NCBI GenBank assembly: GCA_963693365.1
Contig: CAVNZM010000004.1
Location: 3,472,001-3,536,000 of the forward strand
Reading direction: 5' to 3'
Length of the DNA: 64,000 nucleotides
From: Amoebidium appalachense
Lineage: Eukaryota > Ichthyosporea
Positions 42,047-64,000 of the stretch are shown here, piece by piece. The number at the start of each line of letters is the position of its first letter. Position 1 is the first letter of the stretch. The notes below the pieces were generated by a model. That model saw only the letters and a program-made list of their open reading frames with translations. It did not search any database and was not told the origin of the DNA. The translations under genes and the position numbers were made by a program.

Positions 42047-42829
42047 GGGGGAGAGGGGGGGGGGGGGGGGGGGGGTTGTTTGCCAGCTGAAGTTCCGGCA
42101 AAACGGCTGAATGACGAGGGCTAAAAGGCTTTTTGGGTCTTACATAACACTTCTTCGATAAAGGCCACTATGTGTGTTTGTGTGTGTGTGTTTTTGTGTG
42201 TGGTGTGTGCGTGTGAGCACGCACCCGCACGTGTGCGCGTGCTACGGAGCTCAAGTAAATGGTACTATCGAGCCCCTCCCACCGCGCGAGGGGGGGTTGC
42301 TTTTAATGATTTATTGATCCGAAGCATAATATGCCCCGGACTACGGTCGAATTTTTTGAAAGAAACCCGGCACGGAAAGGCCAGCCCGATGCTACACACA
42401 GCTTCTTCAATCCGTAGACAGTGATATCGTCTCCAATAAAAAATTGTTTTCATGCTATATTGGCCACAGGCATGCAGACCTTGGATCTCTTTACATATAC
42501 ATGCTATCCATGGGATAGAAAGGAACTTTATGTCCATTTTAAAGAGGAAGCAAGAGGCACAAGTCAGCCTAGATCAATTCTGCACCTGCATTGAAAATAA
42601 CTGTTCATGGTGTCAGCGTTGTCTACTAAACTTTCATTCATTCATACAAAGGCCAAAGTATACGTCATCTCCCCACCATTACATATTCACACATACCATC
42701 TTTCAAGAGTCTAAATTATGCAAATGTGTCAACAACTTCCCCGGGAGCGAAGTACCCCCTTCCCCCCCCCCCCCCTTCAGACACCACCTCCACACCTTGC
42801 TTGAATTCTAACATTCATTCTCTTGCAGA
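41609..42829. other. Intergenic between convergent cysteine-rich and SLF2-like genes
   Basis: TG tracts (41620-41690, 42000-42043), a G run (42057-42075) and unique sequence at 42080-42829 that probably includes the SLF2-like 3' UTR. A 90-codon minus-strand frame at 42265-42537 resembles no family. Confidence 0.45.
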
Positions 42830-55584
<12,755 letters not shown>

Positions 55585-56648
55585 GGCTGCAAGGCAAAAG
55601 AACCACTGTTAGAATGTGTACAAGGAAGAATTCTGGAAATGAATAGCGTGAAAGACATGAGAAAGAGGGACAGGGAGTATTGACGGGAAAGTGATCAGAA
55701 TAAACGGTATGTCTGGGGAAAGGGGGGAAAAGGTGGGGGCCGGGGGGGAGGAGGCGAGTATAAAGCAACACATGAAGGAAGTGATTATGGCATAAGGCGG
55801 GATTAAAAAAGGAAAAACAAGGTGGTGTAAAGAGAGAAAGGTAACAGGGAAAAAACCACACGGACAAGAGTAAGGTAGGTAGGCTTCACCAATTTAGTCC
55901 TAAACTGTCGCATAAACGATGGGTAAAGAGTTTAGAGGTGTTGAGAAGAGGTCCTGCAGGAGATCAAGCCCTGGAAAGAGGTTTTCCAGACCGAAACTCA
56001 AACAGGCACGGGGACTAAAAAAACATGTGCAAGGGCGGCTCACCTGATTCCTTGTGTGCATTTCAAGCACACAAGAGACGTATCACTAGTAGTGTACAGA
56101 AAATAGAAGCCAGTGTGTTTCAGCTCCGCAGAGATTCTCAAGTCCAAACCTTATAGATTTGGCTACATAGTCGATCAGACAAGTGTCATGACTTCTTAGT
56201 ATGTATCATGCGGCAAAAAAGTAGGGTTTGAGGGTTGGCCTGGATTGATTCCAAAAGACTGCCTATGATATAACTATAGCCAACAGGTAACAATACAATA
56301 AGGCACTGAAATTCTCTAAGTTGTCAAGCAATGTGAATGCTTTAGCTCGCTTGAGCGCTAACTCGAGCAGACAAGGTCTAGACGGAAGGTGAGAGTGCCG
56401 GGTGACGCGACCAGGGCGTAACCGCTAGGGCGGCTGTTGGCGCCATTTTTGAAGGTTGACCAATCAGCGTGTACCGGAACAGATCGCACGATTAGATTTC
56501 GATCGCACATGTAATCGGGTGAGAGAACCGGCCGGGCATTTGGGGTTGGTTCCAGTTCATTTATGTTACCCATCCTGGCGCTACTGTACCCTTCTTCTCT
56601 TTAACATTATCCTCATAGAATTCGAACTCATAAGTTCTTCTTCAACTA

Positions 56649-56690
<42 letters not shown>

Positions 56691-57062
56691 TGGTGGTGGT
56701 GGTGGTACCACGGTGTGGTGGTGGTGGTGGTGGTGGGGCGAAAGGGCGGGCGGGGGGGAGGGAGGGGGGGGGAGGGGAGGGGGAGGAGGGGGACGGTGGG
56801 AGCTTCCGGGATCCGGACTGTCATTATGTGTGCATTTACATGTGTATGCGCTTAATTCGTAAACCTGCGCGAGCATGTGAGCAATACATACTGTCGGTAC
56901 GGGCATGTCCAGCTGCGTTTGTGACGTGCGTGTGTGTGTGTGTGTGTTTTTTTTTTTTTGTTTTTTTTTTAAAAAAAAAATTTTTTTCCTTTTTTTTTTT
57001 CTTGGGTGATGGTGGTTGTACCAGTGGCGCTACGGTGGTGGGTGGGTGGGTGGGGTGGGTGG

Positions 57063-57096
<34 letters not shown>

Positions 57097-57297
57097 GGGG
57101 GGCTGCAGGATCCGGACTGTCATATGATCATTAACATTATGTGTTCGTGTGTGTGCGCTTGTCGTAAAAGCGCATGAGCATGACTTCGTGAGCAATACTA
57201 TCGGTACGGGTATGTCCTACTGTTGTTGTGTGTGTGTGTGTGTGTGTTATTTTTTATTTATTTATTATTTTTTTTTTTTGGGGGGGGGGGGGGGGGG

Positions 57298-57331
<34 letters not shown>

Positions 57332-57464
57332 TGGGATCAGAATTCTTCTAATCGCACGCTTGTGAATGAATATGTTGGCATCACACAGCCTGACAGCGCT
57401 AGGAGGGACCTCCAAACCAGTGCTTTGGTATACCTGGGGGGTGGTGGTGGTGGCATTTCACGGT

Positions 57465-57498
<34 letters not shown>

Positions 57499-57963
57499 CT
57501 GACAACCACCGAAGAATCATGGCCTGCATGGTCATGAGGCTTCGACCGTCGAAGTCAAAATGTTTTCGTGTTGGTCTTCGTCAAATTTAGGTGCGCATGT
57601 ATTTTATTGTACCGCAGCAGCTACAGCATCTGGTGATCAAGTTTCACATCATCATTCTTGCCGGACACAGACTCTTGCATAATAAACAATTTTATGCGCC
57701 ACACGAACTTCGAGTTTACAGAAACACATTTATCACCGATGTACAAGTTTCTCAGACAGTATTTCTACCTTTTTGTTCATTTCCAAAATATTGAAAAAGT
57801 TTCGTCAAATAATACCACATCAAGTGCAGGTAACTGTTCATACACAACAAACGAAGTAAAACATCGCCTTCAAAAAAGACAAAAGAAAAAAAAAAACGGT
57901 GTGTGTGTGCGTGTGTGTGGTGTGTCGTGATTGTGAAGGTGGTGGTGGTGGTGGTGGTGGTGT

Positions 57964-57994
<31 letters not shown>

Positions 57995-58103
57995 GGGGGA
58001 GGGGGGGGGGGGGGGGGGGGGGGGAAAGCTCAGTACAAAACTATACTTGCAGTAACCATCAAAACCGCTAACTTACTCATTCGTACACCGCACTTGCACC
58101 AAT
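55585..58103. other. Spacer between SLF2-like gene (start) and COQ11-like gene (end)
   Basis: 55585-56640 is unique sequence and should contain the SLF2-like promoter; no TATA box stands out. 56650-57500 is T, G and GTG simple repeat with a tandem duplication. 57500-57880 is unique and AT-rich, followed by TG and G runs (57900-58025). The COQ11-like 3' UTR must lie near 58103 and below. Confidence 0.45.
56809..57300 (+). repeat. Approximately 299-bp tandem duplication (two copies)
   Basis: Copies start at 56809 and 57108 with ggatccggactgtcat and continue with related blocks (gtgcgctt, tcgtaaa, gagcatg, gtgagcaata, tatcggtacgggtatgtcc and close variants), then a TG tract, T runs and a G run. 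The simple repeats were duplicated with the unit and have since changed in length. Confidence 0.8.
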
Positions 58104-62904
<4,801 letters not shown>

Positions 62905-63857
62905 CTTTTTCACACTTCACCAACTCTGCTTTTCAACTGCATACCCAGCGATTAACCTCCAAAAAAAAAAACCTGAAAGCTTTCACGGTTTCTGACTTTT
63001 CGGCATGTACACGGTGTAGCCTATATACATGTCTTGGCGCGCTTGGGGTGGTCACTGTCATTATTTCGTTAGCCTAAAATGGTGCGCGCCGCGCTTTTGC
63101 ATATGAATTCCCGATGTAATTTACGCAAAGTAGAGGTTCTGTGAGCCACATGCGTTTCACATGTGACAGTCATGTTCAAGAGGAGTGCACCACTCAGGCT
63201 AGCGGTAATTACAACAGATGTTTATGGGCCTTGTTAACGATTACTGAATAAACTTTTTGTATTTTCTCGAACTTAGCATTCTACTATATCGTGCTGAGGA
63301 AATACATGGAACTACCTTTGAAAGCTCACGAAAGGAACAGCCTTTGAGGGGAGTCGATTACTGTTCTGGAACAGCTGATCTTTATTGCACTTTGACTGTT
63401 GAGGACAAGTTGTCACTTTTAAGTCTCAATAAAGTTGTGTAATTTACTTGCCCAACAAAAAGCACTGCATTAGTTTTTTTATCAATCACAGCTCGGCGAC
63501 AGCTGTTGTAAGGAATTTTTTTTTCCCCAGCTTCGGCAAAATACATAAAAGGTGAGTTGCAAGTTACACTTTGTTCTGTGTGTGTGCTATGCTCGAGTGT
63601 TTGCTCCATATGCGACCTAGAAGCGAAAAATGGTTCCATGAGATAGTGTGTCCTTTAACAAAATGCAAGTGGCACATTGCATCAAAAGGAGGGCTATGTG
63701 GTGTATGACGCAACCAGTTAATTCATAGTTTTTTGTGGACTAGGGCATTGGTTTTGCTGTGTGGAGACTTCGAAGGCTAAGGTCGGAAGGAGGGAGGACG
63801 GGCCCAGGTGGGGGGAGGGGGGGGGGGGGGCTTTGTTGTGTGTGCGTGTGTGTCTGT

Positions 63858-63888
<31 letters not shown>

Positions 63889-64000
63889 GGGGGAGAAGGG
63901 GGGAGTAGAAGAGACACCTTTAAGCAATGTGTGAAATAGGACAAACATTTTTTGTCAGTAGCCGTTTCTTGGGTTGGGAATATTCTTCACAGTCGAAGAC
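62905..64000. other. Right end: COQ11-like upstream region and beyond
   Basis: Unique sequence upstream of the COQ11-like start. A + strand open frame ending at 63442 overlaps AATAAA at 63429-63434, and another AATAAA is at 63247-63252, so a + strand transcript end from an unseen gene is possible but unproven. G and TG tracts lie at 63810-63892. No gene recognised. Confidence 0.4.

Noticed and set aside
42265-42537. 90-codon minus-strand frame downstream of the SLF2-like stop
   Set aside because: No domain seen; the SLF2-like gene already ends at 42830 with a convincing terminal PIP box and stop, so this is probably 3' UTR.

Overview
The window is eukaryotic nuclear DNA. Genes are split into many short exons (50-180 bp, plus one long first exon) with GT-AG introns, a type II tRNA-Ser is present, and most of the sequence is intronic or intergenic simple repeat: (CA/TG)n, (GA/CT)n and dozens of uninterrupted poly-C or poly-G runs up to 76 bases. 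The gene set (COMMD9, pterin-4a-carbinolamine dehydratase, arylamine N-acetyltransferase, a Cdc4/FBXW7-like F-box/WD40 protein, an SLF2/FAM178-like protein and a COQ11/YLR290C-like reductase) and the intron density suggest a unicellular relative of animals, for example an ichthyosporean. That taxonomic guess is inference. Nothing bacterial or viral was seen.

Layout. 1-4436: the 3' three exons of COMMD9 (+), preceded by six copies of a local repeat. 6214-9350: a complete four-exon PCD gene (+). 10812-14632: a complete three-exon NAT gene (-), convergent with PCD. 17633-29720: a sixteen-exon F-box/WD40 gene (+), divergent from NAT. Its introns hold a tRNA-Ser gene, a decayed tRNA with a tandem array of its T-arm, a TTAA-flanked MITE and a perfect 32-bp hairpin. 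29721-40192: mostly intergenic, with weak candidate exons, a segmental duplication and the 76-base C run. 40193-41047: an intronless gene with a TATA box for a secreted protein built of four six-cysteine modules. 42830-55584: a gene of about twenty exons (-) for an SLF2-like protein ending in a PIP box. 58104-62904: a seven-exon COQ11-like gene (-).

The genes are unrelated housekeeping genes (trafficking, pterin recycling, xenobiotic acetylation, ubiquitin targeting, SMC5/6 recruitment, coenzyme Q), and no operon-like cooperation is implied. Exon joins were made by hand from GT-AG signals, reading phase and family similarity. All joins in PCD, NAT, FBXW and COQ11 keep frame, although the FBXW exon 7 end was chosen to do so. 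SLF2 has three joins that I could not close.

The most interesting features are structural. Simple repeats start exactly at splice sites with a consistent sense-strand composition. Compound T(n)G(n) (= C(n)A(n)) homopolymers recur in one fixed order. The same TTAA-flanked element occurs in two introns. A tRNA-derived array repeats an RNA polymerase III B box. The four-module cysteine-rich secreted protein belongs to no family I recognise.
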